From positions 178,435 through 242,434 of the forward strand of contig NZ_JAUCGR010000004.1 in the NCBI RefSeq assembly GCF_030362815.1: a DNA stretch of 64,000 nucleotides, in the 5' to 3' direction. A program made the translations under genes and the position numbers. How positions within the stretch are numbered: position 1 is the first letter of the stretch; each line of letters opens with the position of its first letter. This document shows positions 43,560-52,944 of the stretch, one piece after another. The notes below the pieces were generated by a model. The model did not search any database and was not told the origin of the DNA. It saw only the letters and a list, made by a program, of their open reading frames with translations. Source of the stretch: Cellulomonas edaphi. GTDB lineage: Bacteria; Actinomycetota; Actinomycetes; Actinomycetales; Cellulomonadaceae.

Positions 43560-44341
43560 TGGAGGTCGTCATCGCCCCGGGGGCGGAGCTCGCCAGGATC
43601 GCGGCGGACGCCATCGAGGCGCTGCTGCGTGCGCGACCCACCGCGGTGCTCGGGCTCGCCACGGGGTCGAGCCCGCTGGCCGTGTACGACGAGCTGGCGC
43701 GGCGCCACACCGAGCAGGGCCTGTCCTTCGCCCGCGCGCGCGCGTTCATGCTCGACGAGTACGTGGGCCTGCCCGCCGAGCACCCGGAGCGCTACCGGAA
43801 CGTGATCGAGAAGGAGATCGCCTCGCGCGTCGACTTCGCCCCCGGCGCCGTCCAGGGCCCGGACGGCCTGGCCGACGACGTGATCGCCGCCTGCGCCGAC
43901 TACGAGCGGGCCATCACGGACGCGGGCGGTGTCGACCTGCAGATCCTGGGCATCGGCACCGACGGGCATGTGGCGTTCAACGAGCCCGGCTCGTCGCTTG
44001 CGTCGCGCACCCGCATCAAGACGCTCACGCGGCAGACCCGCGAGGACAACGCGCGGTTCTTCGACGACGACATCACGCAGGTGCCCGAGCACTGCCTCAC
44101 GCAGGGGCTCGCCACGATCATGGCGGCCCGGCACCTGGTGCTGCTCGCCACCGGTCGTGGCAAGGCGGAGGCCGTGCACCAGCTCGTGGAAGGACCGGTC
44201 AGTGCGATGTGGCCGGCCACCGTGCTGCAGCACCATCCCCACGTGACCGTGCTGGTGGACGACGCGGCGGCCTCGCGGCTCCAGCTCGCGGACTACTACC
44301 GCGAGACGTACGCCGCCAAGCCGGACTGGCAGCACCTCTAG
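43559..44341 (+). CDS. nagB: Glucosamine-6-phosphate deaminase
   Basis: 260 aa, typical length. Converts glucosamine-6-P to fructose-6-P and ammonia. VLGLATGSSPLAVYDEL binds the phosphate, ARAFMLDEYVGLP carries the catalytic acid, and LGIGTDGHVAFNEPGSS the ring-opening His and Glu. LATIMAARHLVLLATGRGKAEAV follows. The ATG overlaps the kinase stop (TGATG). It ends the amino-sugar operon, closed by a strong hairpin. Its product enters glycolysis through pgi, which lies about 9 kb away on the other strand. Confidence 0.96.
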   Translation: MEVVIAPGAELARIAADAIEALLRARPTAVLGLATGSSPLAVYDELARRHTEQGLSFARARAFMLDEYVGLPAEHPERYRNVIEKEIASRVDFAPGAVQGPDGLADDVIAACADYERAITDAGGVDLQILGIGTDGHVAFNEPGSSLASRTRIKTLTRQTREDNARFFDDDITQVPEHCLTQGLATIMAARHLVLLATGRGKAEAVHQLVEGPVSAMWPATVLQHHPHVTVLVDDAAASRLQLADYYRETYAAKPDWQHL

Positions 44342-44352
44342 CCCGAGCGACT

Positions 44353-44396
44353 CGGCGGCCCGGTTCTCCCCTCACGTGGGGTGAGCCGGGCCGCCG
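44353..44396 (+). terminator. Hairpin terminator after nagB
   Basis: CGGCGGCCCGG (44353-44363) pairs with CCGGGCCGCCG (44386-44396); the inner loop contains a further CCCC/GGGG stem. It lies 12 bases after the nagB stop and separates the operon from the DUF3039 gene. Confidence 0.8.
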
Positions 44397-44461
44397 TGCG
44401 TCCGCGCCCGGGCGCCGTCCCGGGCCGGGTGGTGTCGGGCCCGCGTCGTACACTTCTCGCC

Positions 44462-44830
44462 ATGAGCGAGCCCTTGCCGAACCCCGCGACCGTCGACCCG
44501 AGCGGACCGGACCAGGGGACCTCGACGAGCGTGCTGGAGCGCCAGGAGACGACCGAGCAGGTCGAGCCGGGCGACCACGAGCGCTTCGCGCACTACGTGC
44601 GCAAGGAGAAGATCATGGAGTCCGCCATGAGCGGCAAGCCGGTGATCGCGCTCTGCGGCAAGGTGTGGGTCCCCGGGCGGGACCCCAACAAGTTCCCGGT
44701 CTGCCCCGTGTGCAAGGAGATCTACGAGGGGCTGCGCGAGCCGCAGGACGGCGACGACGCGGGCTCCGGCAAGGGGTCCGGGGACGGCGGCTCCGGGCGA
44801 CGGTTCGGCTTCGGCCGCGGCGGCAAGTGA
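44462..44830 (+). CDS. DUF3039 protein
   Basis: 122 aa. The conserved core (about 38-100) reads DHERFAHYVRKEKIMESAMSGKPVIALCGKVWVPGRDPNKFPVCPVCKEIYE; Cys65, Cys81 and Cys84 with His44 could bind zinc. The N-terminus is polar and the C-terminus a Gly/Ser-rich tail ending with basic residues, probably disordered. DUF3039 genes are widely conserved in actinobacteria beside a DEAD/DEAH helicase, as here, where the stop overlaps the helicase GTG. The function is unknown. Confidence 0.88.
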   Translation: MSEPLPNPATVDPSGPDQGTSTSVLERQETTEQVEPGDHERFAHYVRKEKIMESAMSGKPVIALCGKVWVPGRDPNKFPVCPVCKEIYEGLREPQDGDDAGSGKGSGDGGSGRRFGFGRGGK

Positions 44831-46710
44831 GCGGCGCCCCGCGCCCGTCGTCCACCTCCCAGCCCGAGCCCGCGGACTTGTTCGCGTCGCACGCCGCACC
44901 CGTGCCCAGCACGACGGCCTCGAGCACGCACGCGTCGTCGTCGGCCGCGTCCCACCTGCCGCCGGCGTTCCCCGGGCGTGCGCCGTGGGGGACCGCGGGC
45001 AAGCTCAGGGCCTGGCAGGCGGAGGCGCTCGAGCGCTACCGCAGCGCGTCGCCGCGCGACTTCCTCGCGGTCGCGACGCCGGGCGCCGGCAAGACGACGT
45101 TCGCCCTGCGCATCGCCACCGAGCTGCTCGAGGCGCGGATCGTGCGCCGCGTGACGGTGGTCGCGCCCACCGAGCACCTCAAGCGGCAGTGGGCGGACGC
45201 CGCCGCGCGGGTGGGGATCAAGCTCGACCCCAACTTCAGCAACGCGCAGGGCCGGCACGGCCACGGGTTCGACGGCGTCGCGGTGACGTACGCCCAGGTG
45301 GCCAGCAAGCCCGCTCTGCACGCGGCGCGCACCTCGGCCGCGCCCACGCTGGTGATCCTCGACGAGGTCCACCACGGCGGTGACGCGCTGTCGTGGGGCG
45401 ACGCCGTGCGGGAGTCGTTCGAGGGCGCGACGAGACGTCTGGCGCTGACCGGTACCCCGTTCCGCTCGGACACCGCCGCGATCCCGTTCGTGCGCTACGA
45501 CCGCGACCGCGACGGCATCCGGCGCAGCGTCGCCGACTACACCTACGGGTACGGCGACGCGCTGCGCGACCACGTCGTCCGGCCCGTGATCTTCCTGTCG
45601 TACAGCGGGTCCATGCGTTGGCGCACCAAGGCGGGCGACGAGATCAGCGCTCGCCTGGGCGAGCCGCTGACCAAGGACATGACAGCGCAGGCCTGGCGCA
45701 CGGCCCTCGACCCGAACGGGGAGTGGATCCCGAGCGTCCTGGCGGCGGCGGACCGGCGGCTCACCGAGGTGCGGCGCGTGGTGCCCGACGCGGGCGCGAT
45801 GATCATCGCCACCGACCAGACCGACGCGCGTGCCTACGCGGGTCACCTGGCCCGGCTCACGGGCCAGTCGCCGACCGTGGTGCTGTCCGACGACGACGGG
45901 GCGAGCGACCGCATCGACGCGTTCTCCGCAGGCGACTCCCGGTGGATGGTGGCGGTCCGCATGGTCTCGGAAGGCGTGGACGTGCCCCGCCTCGCGGTCG
46001 GCGTGTACGCCACGAGCACCGCGACGCCGCTGTTCTTCGCCCAGGCGGTCGGCCGGTTCGTGCGCGCGCGCCGCCGCGGCGAGACGGCCTCGCTGTTCCT
46101 GCCCTCGGTGCCTCAGCTCCTCGCGCTCGCCAACAGCCTCGAGCTCGAGCGGGACCACGCGCTGGATCGCCCCCAGACGGCCGAGGAGCAGGGCGCGGAC
46201 TACAACCCCGAGGACGCGCTGCTGGCCGCGGCCAACTCGGAACGCAACGGGTCCGACGCGCTGGGACCGGACGGGAAGCAGGGCGCGTTCGAGGCCCTCG
46301 AGGCGCAGGCGTCGTTCGACCGCGTGCTGTTCGACGGCGGCGAGTTCGGCACCGGTGCCGAGGTGGGGTCGGCGGAGGAGCTCGACTTCCTGGGCCTGCC
46401 CGGTCTGCTGGACGCCGACCAGGTCTCGGAGCTGCTGCGCCAGCGTCAGGCGGAGCAGGTCAGCGGGCGCCGCAAGGCGGCCGCGGCGGCCGTCAGCGTC
46501 GAGGAGATGGACCACCGCAAGCAGGCCGAGCTGCGCAAGGAGCTGGCCCAGCTGGTGGGGGCGTGGGCGCGGCGCAGCAGCCAGCCGCACGGGTCGGTGC
46601 ACAACGAGCTGCGTCGCCGGTGCGGCGGTCCCGAGGTGGCGCTCGCCGACCCGGAGCAGCTCGCCGCGCGTGTGGCGATGCTGCGCGGCTGGTTCGTCGG
46701 GAAGAAGTAG
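44827..46710 (+). CDS. DEAD/DEAH box (SF2) helicase
   Basis: 627 aa. A Ser/Ala/Pro-rich leader of about 50 residues precedes the helicase. Motif I TPGAGKTT is at about 84-91, motif II DEVH at 179-182, motif III LALTGTPFR near 207-213, and the C-terminal RecA domain has ADQTDARAYAGHL, MVSEGVDVPRL and motif VI AVGRFVRARR. It unwinds nucleic acid using ATP; RNA or DNA specificity is not clear. The C-terminal 130 residues are a coiled-coil-prone tail (QRQAEQVSGRRKAAAAAVSVEEMDHRKQAEL). It ends 1 base from the convergent SDR gene. Confidence 0.9.
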   Translation: MSGAPRPSSTSQPEPADLFASHAAPVPSTTASSTHASSSAASHLPPAFPGRAPWGTAGKLRAWQAEALERYRSASPRDFLAVATPGAGKTTFALRIATELLEARIVRRVTVVAPTEHLKRQWADAAARVGIKLDPNFSNAQGRHGHGFDGVAVTYAQVASKPALHAARTSAAPTLVILDEVHHGGDALSWGDAVRESFEGATRRLALTGTPFRSDTAAIPFVRYDRDRDGIRRSVADYTYGYGDALRDHVVRPVIFLSYSGSMRWRTKAGDEISARLGEPLTKDMTAQAWRTALDPNGEWIPSVLAAADRRLTEVRRVVPDAGAMIIATDQTDARAYAGHLARLTGQSPTVVLSDDDGASDRIDAFSAGDSRWMVAVRMVSEGVDVPRLAVGVYATSTATPLFFAQAVGRFVRARRRGETASLFLPSVPQLLALANSLELERDHALDRPQTAEEQGADYNPEDALLAAANSERNGSDALGPDGKQGAFEALEAQASFDRVLFDGGEFGTGAEVGSAEELDFLGLPGLLDADQVSELLRQRQAEQVSGRRKAAAAAVSVEEMDHRKQAELRKELAQLVGAWARRSSQPHGSVHNELRRRCGGPEVALADPEQLAARVAMLRGWFVGKK

Positions 46711-46711
46711 G

Positions 46712-47515
46712 TCAGGGCACGATCGAGTCCACGTAGCCGCCGTCCACCCGGACGGCGGCGCCCGTGGTCGCCGACGCGAGCGGCGAGGCCAGGTACGTGA
46801 CGAGGTGGGCGATCTCGGCGGGCTCGATCAGGCGACCCAGCAACGACTGCGGCCGGTGCGCGCGCATGAACTCGCGCTGCGCCTCCTCCCAGGGCAGGGC
46901 GCGGTCGACGAGCTGGTAGACGAAGTCCTCGACGCCGTCGGTGTGGGTGGGCCCCGCGATGACCGAGTTGATCGTCACGCCCGTGCCGGCGGCCTCCTTG
47001 GCGAAGCCGCGCGACACGGCCAGCAGCGCGGTCTTGGTGGTGCCGTAGTGGACCATCTCCCGCGGGATCACGAGCGCGGAGTCGGACGCGATGTCGATCA
47101 CCCGGCCCCACCCGCGTGCCGTCATCCCGGGCAGGTAGGTCCGAATCAGCCGCACGGCGCTGAGCACGTTGACGTCGAAGTACCTGCGCCACTCGTCGTC
47201 ATCGATCTCGAGCGCGCCGACGGCCTCGTAGATGCCGAGGTTGTTCACCAGCACGTCGACCTGGGGGAGGACCCTCAGCAGCGCCTCCACGCCCGTGCTC
47301 GTCGTGACGTCCGCCGTGGCATCGAGCAGGTCCGCATCGGGGACCTCGGACCGGACGGCGGCGACGGCCCGGGCGACCGAGTCCCGGGAGCGGCCGTTCA
47401 CCGCGACGCGACCGCCCGCCCGGGCGATCTCGACGGCGATCGCCAGGCCGATGCCTCGGGTCGACCCGGTCACCAGTGCCGTGCGCCCGGTGAGGTCGAT
47501 CTGCAGTCCGGACAT
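46712..47515 (-). CDS. SDR family NAD(P)-dependent oxidoreductase
   Basis: 267 aa. TGSTRGIGLAI (about 16-26), NNLGIYEAV and the catalytic Tyr-xxx-Lys MVHYGTTKTAL are present, while the Ser lies in IDIASDSA. The NNLG variant and SAxTTGAAVRVDGGYVDS end resemble 3-oxoacyl-ACP-reductase-like or glucose-dehydrogenase-like members. An AAGGAGGACGG site directly precedes ATG 47515. Substrate unknown. It is alone on its strand. Confidence 0.9.
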   Translation of the reverse strand: MSGLQIDLTGRTALVTGSTRGIGLAIAVEIARAGGRVAVNGRSRDSVARAVAAVRSEVPDADLLDATADVTTSTGVEALLRVLPQVDVLVNNLGIYEAVGALEIDDDEWRRYFDVNVLSAVRLIRTYLPGMTARGWGRVIDIASDSALVIPREMVHYGTTKTALLAVSRGFAKEAAGTGVTINSVIAGPTHTDGVEDFVYQLVDRALPWEEAQREFMRAHRPQSLLGRLIEPAEIAHLVTYLASPLASATTGAAVRVDGGYVDSIVP

Positions 47516-47774
47516 CCGTCCTCCTTGTTTCATGGCGCCGTACGCCTGTCGGGTGAAGTTCACAAGGGCCGTCTCACGATGTGGAACAGCCATTGCTGCC
47601 GCGTTCGCGCAGGTCAGAGCGCTGGAAGCGTGCTCACATAGCATTTGGCGCGCACGGTGCAAGTTGTCGTTCGGCGTGCGGCGGTCGCGGATCGGGTCAA
47701 CGCTTGGGGTGTGTCAAGGGCCCCGGGTACCCCCGGGACGCCCGATCGGTGACCGCGAACGAAAGGGTCAACCC

Positions 47775-47924
47775 ATGCCCGCCTGGCTCATTCTCATCAT
47801 CATCGGCGTCATCCTCCTGGTTCTCGGCCTCGGTGGGGTCGGCTCGTTCCTCATCTGGATCGGTGTCGCCGTCCTCGTCGTCAGCCTGATCCTCGCGCTG
47901 GTCGGTCGCGGCCGGAAGGTATAA
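47775..47924 (+). CDS. Small 49-residue two-TM membrane protein
   Basis: MPAWLILIIIGVILLVLGLGG, then GSFLIWIGVAVLVVSLILAL and the basic tail VGRGRKV: two membrane helices joined by a tight glycine-rich turn. GAAAGG lies 8-13 bases before the ATG. Small proteins of this layout are common in actinobacteria and often stress-induced. The sequence before the gene contains GGGTAC at 47725-47730 beside a GTGT, weakly resembling a stress sigma -10. No function is assigned. Confidence 0.7.
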   Translation: MPAWLILIIIGVILLVLGLGGVGSFLIWIGVAVLVVSLILALVGRGRKV

Positions 47925-47958
47925 CGCCCACGGGCGCTCCGGCGGAGGAACCCCCGCC

Positions 47959-49296
47959 TCAGCCCTGCAGCGCCAGTGTCACCGTCGGCACCGCTGCCTC
48001 GTCGGCAGACAGCCGCCGCGCCCCGCGCGGCAGCTCGTCCCGCGAGGCGCGGTGCCGACGTGCTGCGGCCCTCACGCCGTCAGCCCCGACCCACTGCGGG
48101 TCGATGGTTCCCTCGGTCACGAGCGGGACGTGCAGCGCACGCAGCGTGCCGTCGTCCGGCCCGGGCCGCCAGGAACGTACCCGCTCGTCGGGCCCCCCGA
48201 CGAGTACCTCGGCCACCGCGCGGGCGTCGGCGTCGAGCCGCCTCGCCGCGGACTTGCGGCCCCCTACGCTCGTCTTGTCCCGCGACGCCTTCGCCACCCC
48301 GCGCATCTCGCCGTCGGCGCCCTCACGCGCCACCAGCTTGTAGACCATGCCGCACGTCGGCGCCCCGGACCCTGTGACGAGCGAGGTCCCCACTCCGTAC
48401 GCGTCGACCGGCGCCACGGCCAGCGCCGCGATCGCGAACTCGTCGAGGTCGGACGTCACCACGATCTTCGTCCCGGTCGCCCCGGCGGCATCGAGCTGGT
48501 GGCGTACGTCCGCCGCGAGCCCGCCCAGGTCGCCCGAGTCGAGCCGCACGGCACCGAGCCCGGTTCCGGCCGCGGCGAGCGCGCGCTCCACGCCGCGACG
48601 GACGTCGTAGGTGTCCACCAGCAGCGTCGTGTCGGCGCCGAGCGAGGAGACCTGCGCGGCGAACGCCTCCTGCTCGTCGTCGTGCAGCAGGGTGAACGCG
48701 TGCGCGGCGGTCCCGATCGTCGTCAGGCCGTACCGGCGGCCCGCCTCGAGGTTCGAGGTCGCGCTGAAGCCCGCCACGACGGCGGCGCGCGCGGCGGCCA
48801 CCGCGGCCTCCTCGTGCGCGCGGCGCGAGCCCATCTCCAGGCACGGCCGGTCCACCGCCGCGCTCGACATGCGTGACGCGGCGGACGCCACCGCGGAGTC
48901 GTAGTTGAGGACCGACAGCACGAGCGTCTCCAGCAGGACCGTCTCCGCGAACGTGCCCTCGGCGACCAGCACGGGGGAGGACGGGAAGAAGACCTCGCCC
49001 TCGGCGTAGCCCACCATCGACCCGGTGAACCGGTAGTCGGCCAGGTACGCGAGCGTGCGGTCGTCCACGACGCCCTCGTCGGCCAGCCAGTCCAGCTCGG
49101 CGGACCCGAATCGAAAGTCGGCGAGCGCCTCGAGCAGCCGGCCCGTCCCCGCGACCACGCCGTACCGCCGGCCGGGCGGGAGCCGACGCGTGAACACCTC
49201 GAACACGCAGCGTCGGTGCGCGGTGCCGTCGGCGAGCGCAGCCTGCAGCATCGTCAGCTCGTAGCGGTCGGTGAGCAGCGCGGGCGACGGCCTCAT
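47959..49296 (-). CDS. pncB: Nicotinate phosphoribosyltransferase
   Basis: 445 aa. It transfers phosphoribose from PRPP to nicotinate in NAD salvage. LTDRYELTMLQAAL starts the domain, followed by VFEVFTRRLPPGRRYGVVAGTGRLLEALADF, the substrate region SAVASAASRMSSAA, MGSRRAHEEAA, VRLDSGDLGGLA with the catalytic Asp, and TSDLDEFAI. The C-terminal half closes with GGRKSAARR. ATG 49296 places the conserved LLTDRYELT at residues 7-15. It is divergent from clpS. Confidence 0.93.
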   Translation of the reverse strand: MRPSPALLTDRYELTMLQAALADGTAHRRCVFEVFTRRLPPGRRYGVVAGTGRLLEALADFRFGSAELDWLADEGVVDDRTLAYLADYRFTGSMVGYAEGEVFFPSSPVLVAEGTFAETVLLETLVLSVLNYDSAVASAASRMSSAAVDRPCLEMGSRRAHEEAAVAAARAAVVAGFSATSNLEAGRRYGLTTIGTAAHAFTLLHDDEQEAFAAQVSSLGADTTLLVDTYDVRRGVERALAAAGTGLGAVRLDSGDLGGLAADVRHQLDAAGATGTKIVVTSDLDEFAIAALAVAPVDAYGVGTSLVTGSGAPTCGMVYKLVAREGADGEMRGVAKASRDKTSVGGRKSAARRLDADARAVAEVLVGGPDERVRSWRPGPDDGTLRALHVPLVTEGTIDPQWVGADGVRAAARRHRASRDELPRGARRLSADEAAVPTVTLALQG

Positions 49297-49338
49297 GTCG
49301 ATCAACCTAGCCGGGCCGCGCCTGCCTAGAGTGGGGAC

Positions 49339-49632
49339 GTGCCTGTGATCGCCGAGCCCGAGCAGCGGGTCGAGGAGTCGACGGAGGCGGCCGTCGCCGA
49401 CCCGTGGGTGACCATCGTCTGGAACGATCCGGTCAACCTCATGACCTACGTCACGTACGTGTTCGAGACGTACTTCGGCCACCCGCCCGCCAAGGCGGAG
49501 AAGCTCATGCGGCAGGTGCACGAGCAGGGGCGCGCGGTGGTCTCGTCGGGCTCGCTGGAGACCATGGAGCTGGACGTGCAGGCCATGCACGGCTTCGGGC
49601 TGTGGGCCACGCTCCAGCGCAGCGGACAGTGA
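49339..49632 (+). CDS. clpS: ATP-dependent Clp protease adaptor ClpS
   Basis: 97 aa. [71 protein letters not shown] contains the ClpS hallmarks: the hydrophobic pocket near NDPVNLM and the basic Q-V-H. It delivers N-degron substrates to ClpA or ClpC. A short acidic N-terminal extension precedes the core. GTG start; the stop overlaps the DUF2017 gene, as in many actinobacteria. Confidence 0.95.
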   Translation: MPVIAEPEQRVEESTEAAVADPWVTIVWNDPVNLMTYVTYVFETYFGHPPAKAEKLMRQVHEQGRAVVSSGSLETMELDVQAMHGFGLWATLQRSGQ

Positions 49633-50249
49633 AGCCGTTCCGCCGCGCGCGCGGCGCCTACGTCGCGCGCCTCACCGACGACGAGCGTGCCGTCCTGGCC
49701 GCGGCAGCGACCGACGTCGCGTCGATGCTCGCCGCCGACGAGGCGCCGCAGGCGGGCGACCTGCTCGCGGGGCTGGCGCACGACCTGGGGCGCTCGACGG
49801 CGCGGCCGGACGACCCGGCCGTGCGGCGCCTGCTCCCGGACGCCAGCCGCGACGACGAGGAGCTCGCCGCCGAGTTCCGGCGCCTGACCCAGGCCGACCT
49901 GCGCGCCAGCAAGTCGGCCGGCCTGCTGCTGCTCGCACGCGTGCTGACCGAGCGACCCGGCAAGCGCCCCTCGGAGGTGGTGGTCGAGCGCGCCGACGCG
50001 CGCGCGGTCGCGTCGGCCGTCACCGACATCCGGCTGGTGATCGCCGAACGGCTGGGGATCCGCACCGACGAGCAGGCCGAGGCGATCTACGACCTGGACG
50101 CCGTGCCCGCCGCGGCGCGCCAGCTCGTGGCGATCTACGGGGCGCTGTCGTGGATGCAGGAGTCCCTGGTAGGGCTCATGCTCGACGACGCCCGGGCCGG
50201 GGTCGACGTCACACCGCAGTCCCCGCCGCCGGGCGAGCCGTCGGGCTAG
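49629..50249 (+). CDS. DUF2017 protein
   Basis: 206 aa. [31 protein letters not shown] at the N-terminus, [38 protein letters not shown] in the centre and [18 protein letters not shown] later match the family; it is mostly helical. Function unknown; it is invariably near clpS and murI in actinobacteria and could be a partner of the Clp adaptor, inferred from position. The GTG start overlaps the clpS stop. Confidence 0.9.
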   Translation: MKPFRRARGAYVARLTDDERAVLAAAATDVASMLAADEAPQAGDLLAGLAHDLGRSTARPDDPAVRRLLPDASRDDEELAAEFRRLTQADLRASKSAGLLLLARVLTERPGKRPSEVVVERADARAVASAVTDIRLVIAERLGIRTDEQAEAIYDLDAVPAAARQLVAIYGALSWMQESLVGLMLDDARAGVDVTPQSPPPGEPSG

Positions 50250-50258
50250 GCTCGCCAG

Positions 50259-51074
50259 GTGAATGACGCCCCCATCGGCATCTTCGACTCCGGCGTCGGG
50301 GGTCTGACCGTCGCCAGATCCATCCTCGACCAGCTCCCGCACGAGTCGACCGTCTACATCGGGGACACGCTCAACACCCCGTACGGCAGCAAGCCCCTGG
50401 CCGCGGTGCGCGCGCACGCGCTCGAGGTCATGGACGACCTCGTGGACGCGGGCGTCAAGCTGCTCGTCATCGCGTGCAACACCGCGTCGTCGGCGATGCT
50501 GCGCGACGCGCGCGAGCGGTACACCCTGCGCCGCGGCATCCCGGTGGTCGAGGTCATCCTGCCTGCGGCGCGACGCGCGGTCGCTGCGACCCGGACGGGG
50601 CGGATCGGCGTGATCGCCACCAAGTCGACCGTCGAGTCGCGCTCGTACGACGACGCGTTCGCCGTCGCCCCGGGCGTCTCGCTCGTGACCCAGGCGTGCC
50701 CGCGGTTCGTCGACCTCGTGGAGGCCGGCATCACCTCCGGCCCGGAGGTGCTGGCCATCGCCGGCGAGTACCTCGAGCCGGTGCGCGCGGCGGGCGTGGA
50801 CACGCTCGTGCTGGGCTGCACGCACTACCCCCTGCTCACCGGTGCGATCTCCTACGTCATGGGGGAGGAGGTCACGCTCGTCTCGAGCGCGGAGGAGACC
50901 GCCAAGGACGTCTACCGCACCCTGGTGGCGCACGGCCTCGAGCGTGACCCCGCCGCCGGCCCCGCCGAGCACCGCTTCCTGGCCACGGGGGAGGCCGGCG
51001 CGTTCCAGTCGCTCGCCCGCCGGTTCCTGGGACCCGAGGTGGGGCTGGTCGAGCCGCGGGAGGCGCTGCGATGA
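50259..51074 (+). CDS. murI: Glutamate racemase
   Basis: 271 aa. It supplies D-glutamate for peptidoglycan. Active-site motifs: [16 protein letters not shown] with the catalytic region, [13 protein letters not shown] with the first Cys, and [12 protein letters not shown] with the second Cys. [13 protein letters not shown] matches the family. GTG start, 9 bases after the DUF2017 stop; its stop overlaps the metallo-hydrolase ATG. Confidence 0.96.
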   Translation: MNDAPIGIFDSGVGGLTVARSILDQLPHESTVYIGDTLNTPYGSKPLAAVRAHALEVMDDLVDAGVKLLVIACNTASSAMLRDARERYTLRRGIPVVEVILPAARRAVAATRTGRIGVIATKSTVESRSYDDAFAVAPGVSLVTQACPRFVDLVEAGITSGPEVLAIAGEYLEPVRAAGVDTLVLGCTHYPLLTGAISYVMGEEVTLVSSAEETAKDVYRTLVAHGLERDPAAGPAEHRFLATGEAGAFQSLARRFLGPEVGLVEPREALR

Positions 51075-51859
51075 GGCTCGTCGTGCTCGGCTGCGCGGGC
51101 TCGTACCCCAGCGCGGACTCGGCCGCCTCCGGGTACCTGGTGCAGGCCGACGACGCGTCGGGCCGCACGTGGACCGTCCTGCTCGACCTCGGCAACGGTG
51201 CGCTCGGGCCGCTGCAGAGGTACGGGGACCCGACCGCCCTGGACGCGGTGGCGCTCAGCCACCTGCACGCGGACCACGTGGCCGACATGGTGGTGCTCAA
51301 CGTGCTGCGCCGCTACCGCCCCGACGGACCGTGCCCGCCCGTGGACGTGTGGGGACCGGCGGGGACGGGCGAGCGCCTCTCGCAGATCGCCGGCAAGGAC
51401 CCCGCCACGGACGTCGACGGCCAGTTCGCGTTCCACCAGTGGCGGGCCGGTGAGCCGGTCGTCGTGGGGCCGTTCACGCTGACGCCCGTCCCGATGCTGC
51501 ACCCGATCCCCGCCTTCGGCGTGCGGGTGCAGGGGCCCTCCGACGAGGACCCCGCGCGGACCGTCACGCTCGCGTACACCGGCGACACCGACGCCTGCCC
51601 GGGGCTCGACGAGCTGGCCACGGGCGCCGACCTGCTCCTGTCCGAGGCCGCGTTCGTGGAGGGCCGCGACGACGCGGTCCGTGGCGTGCACCTCACGGGG
51701 CGGCGAGCGGGCCAGGCGGCGGCGACGGGCGGGAGCGGCCGGCTCGTGCTCACGCACCTGCCGGCCTGGACGCCGGGCGAGGTGGTGACCGCCGAGGCGC
51801 GCGACGTGTACGACGGGCGCATCGACGTGGCGACCCCGGGGGCGACGTACGTGCTCTGA
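51071..51859 (+). CDS. MBL-fold metallo-hydrolase (RNase Z-like)
   Basis: 262 aa. [24 protein letters not shown] opens the fold, [16 protein letters not shown] leads to the metal motif [11 protein letters not shown] (HxHxDH), then [12 protein letters not shown] (His), YTGDTDA (Asp) and LVLTHLPAW (His). It resembles RNase Z/ElaC-like phosphodiesterases; no substrate is known. In actinobacteria it usually stands between murI and rph, as here. Overlap with murI is ATGA. Confidence 0.88.
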   Translation: MRLVVLGCAGSYPSADSAASGYLVQADDASGRTWTVLLDLGNGALGPLQRYGDPTALDAVALSHLHADHVADMVVLNVLRRYRPDGPCPPVDVWGPAGTGERLSQIAGKDPATDVDGQFAFHQWRAGEPVVVGPFTLTPVPMLHPIPAFGVRVQGPSDEDPARTVTLAYTGDTDACPGLDELATGADLLLSEAAFVEGRDDAVRGVHLTGRRAGQAAATGGSGRLVLTHLPAWTPGEVVTAEARDVYDGRIDVATPGATYVL

Positions 51860-51883
51860 CCAGCCCGGCCGGCTCGCGCGGTG

Positions 51884-52086
51884 CCCGCTCGTCGGGCTCG
51901 CTCGCGTCGCGGGTCGGTGGGCAGCCCTGTGCCCGCCTGGCGGGAACAACGCTGCCCGCGCCATCCCCGCTCGTCGGGCTGGCTCGCGCCGCCGTGGGTC
52001 GGTGGGCAGCCTTGTGCCCGCCTGATGGGAACAACGCTGCCCATCGGGCGAACGACGCGCCCCGCCGGTCGGGAACAACGCTGCTC
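51884..52086 (+). repeat. Direct repeat with two 39-nt hairpin elements and a degenerate third
   Basis: Two copies of a 76-78 base unit start at 51884 and 51966, each with CCCGCTCGTCGGGCT, a GGGTCGGTGGGCAGC segment and the hairpin core. The hairpin copies are at 51919-51957 (A) and 52004-52042 (B), each 39 bases: GGGCAGC, six bases, CCCGCC...GGG (13 bases), AACAAC, GCTGCCC. A degenerate third copy keeps only its right part (52061-52086). The array fills the gap between the metallo-hydrolase and rph genes. Confidence 0.85.
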
Positions 52087-52152
52087 GCGCCGGTCGCGAA
52101 CCGCGATGCCAGGCGGGTCGGGCACGTCGGCGGAGGTCGTTAGGCTCGGCGC

Positions 52153-52944
52153 ATGACTTCCCCCCTCGATGCCCCCACCGCCGTGCGTGCCGACGGTCGC
52201 GCGCCCGACGAGCTGCGCCCGGTCACGATCACCCGCCGCTTCCTCAGCGCGGGCGAGGGCAGCGTCCTCGTCGAGTTCGGCAACACCAAGGTGCTGTGCG
52301 TCGCGTCGTTCACCGAGGGCGTGCCGCGGTGGCGCAAGGGCTCGGGCGAGGGGTGGGTCACCGCGGAGTACGCGATGCTGCCGCGCGCCACCGACAGCCG
52401 CTCCGACCGCGAGTCGGTGCGCGGCAAGGTCGGCGGTCGCACGCACGAGATCTCCCGCCTGATCGGTCGCTCGCTGCGCGCGATCATCGACGTCTCGGCG
52501 CTCGGGGAGAACACGATCGTGCTCGACTGCGACGTCCTGCAGGCCGACGGCGGCACGCGCACGGCCGCAATCACCGGCGCCTACGTCGCGCTCGCCGACG
52601 CCGTCGAGTGGGCGCAGGCCAAGCGGCTCATCAAGCCGGGGCGCACGGTGCTCACCGACTCGGTGGCGGCCGTGAGCGTCGGCATCATCGACGGCACGCC
52701 CATGCTCGATCTTCCCTACGTCGAGGACGTGCGTGCGGAGACGGACATGAACGTCGTCGTCACCGGCTCGGGCACGTTCGTCGAGGTGCAGGGCACGGCC
52801 GAGCACGCGCCGTTCGCCCGCACGGAGCTCGACGCGCTGCTGGACCTGGCCGTCGCCGGCACGACGCGCCTCACCGCGCTGCAGACGGCCGCGCTGGCCG
52901 CTGCACCCGGCGACGGGTCGGCCACCCGCGCGGTGGGCGCATGA
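52153..52944 (+). CDS. rph: Ribonuclease PH
   Basis: 263 aa. It trims the 3' end of tRNA precursors using phosphate. [19 protein letters not shown] starts the fold, followed by [65 protein letters not shown] with the RNA- and phosphate-binding residues, and [29 protein letters not shown]. Its stop overlaps rdgB by ATGA. The window's tRNA-Leu lacks an encoded CCA, so 3' trimming followed by CCA addition is needed. Confidence 0.95.
   Translation: MTSPLDAPTAVRADGRAPDELRPVTITRRFLSAGEGSVLVEFGNTKVLCVASFTEGVPRWRKGSGEGWVTAEYAMLPRATDSRSDRESVRGKVGGRTHEISRLIGRSLRAIIDVSALGENTIVLDCDVLQADGGTRTAAITGAYVALADAVEWAQAKRLIKPGRTVLTDSVAAVSVGIIDGTPMLDLPYVEDVRAETDMNVVVTGSGTFVEVQGTAEHAPFARTELDALLDLAVAGTTRLTALQTAALAAAPGDGSATRAVGA

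Noticed and set aside
44827-46710. DUF3039 and helicase as a phage-defence module
   Set aside because: The pair is a widely conserved actinobacterial housekeeping neighbourhood and no nuclease or effector partner is present.
47725-47730. GGGTAC as a stress-sigma -10 before the small membrane protein
   Set aside because: The matching -35 spacing is off (about 12 bases), so it was kept only as a weak note.
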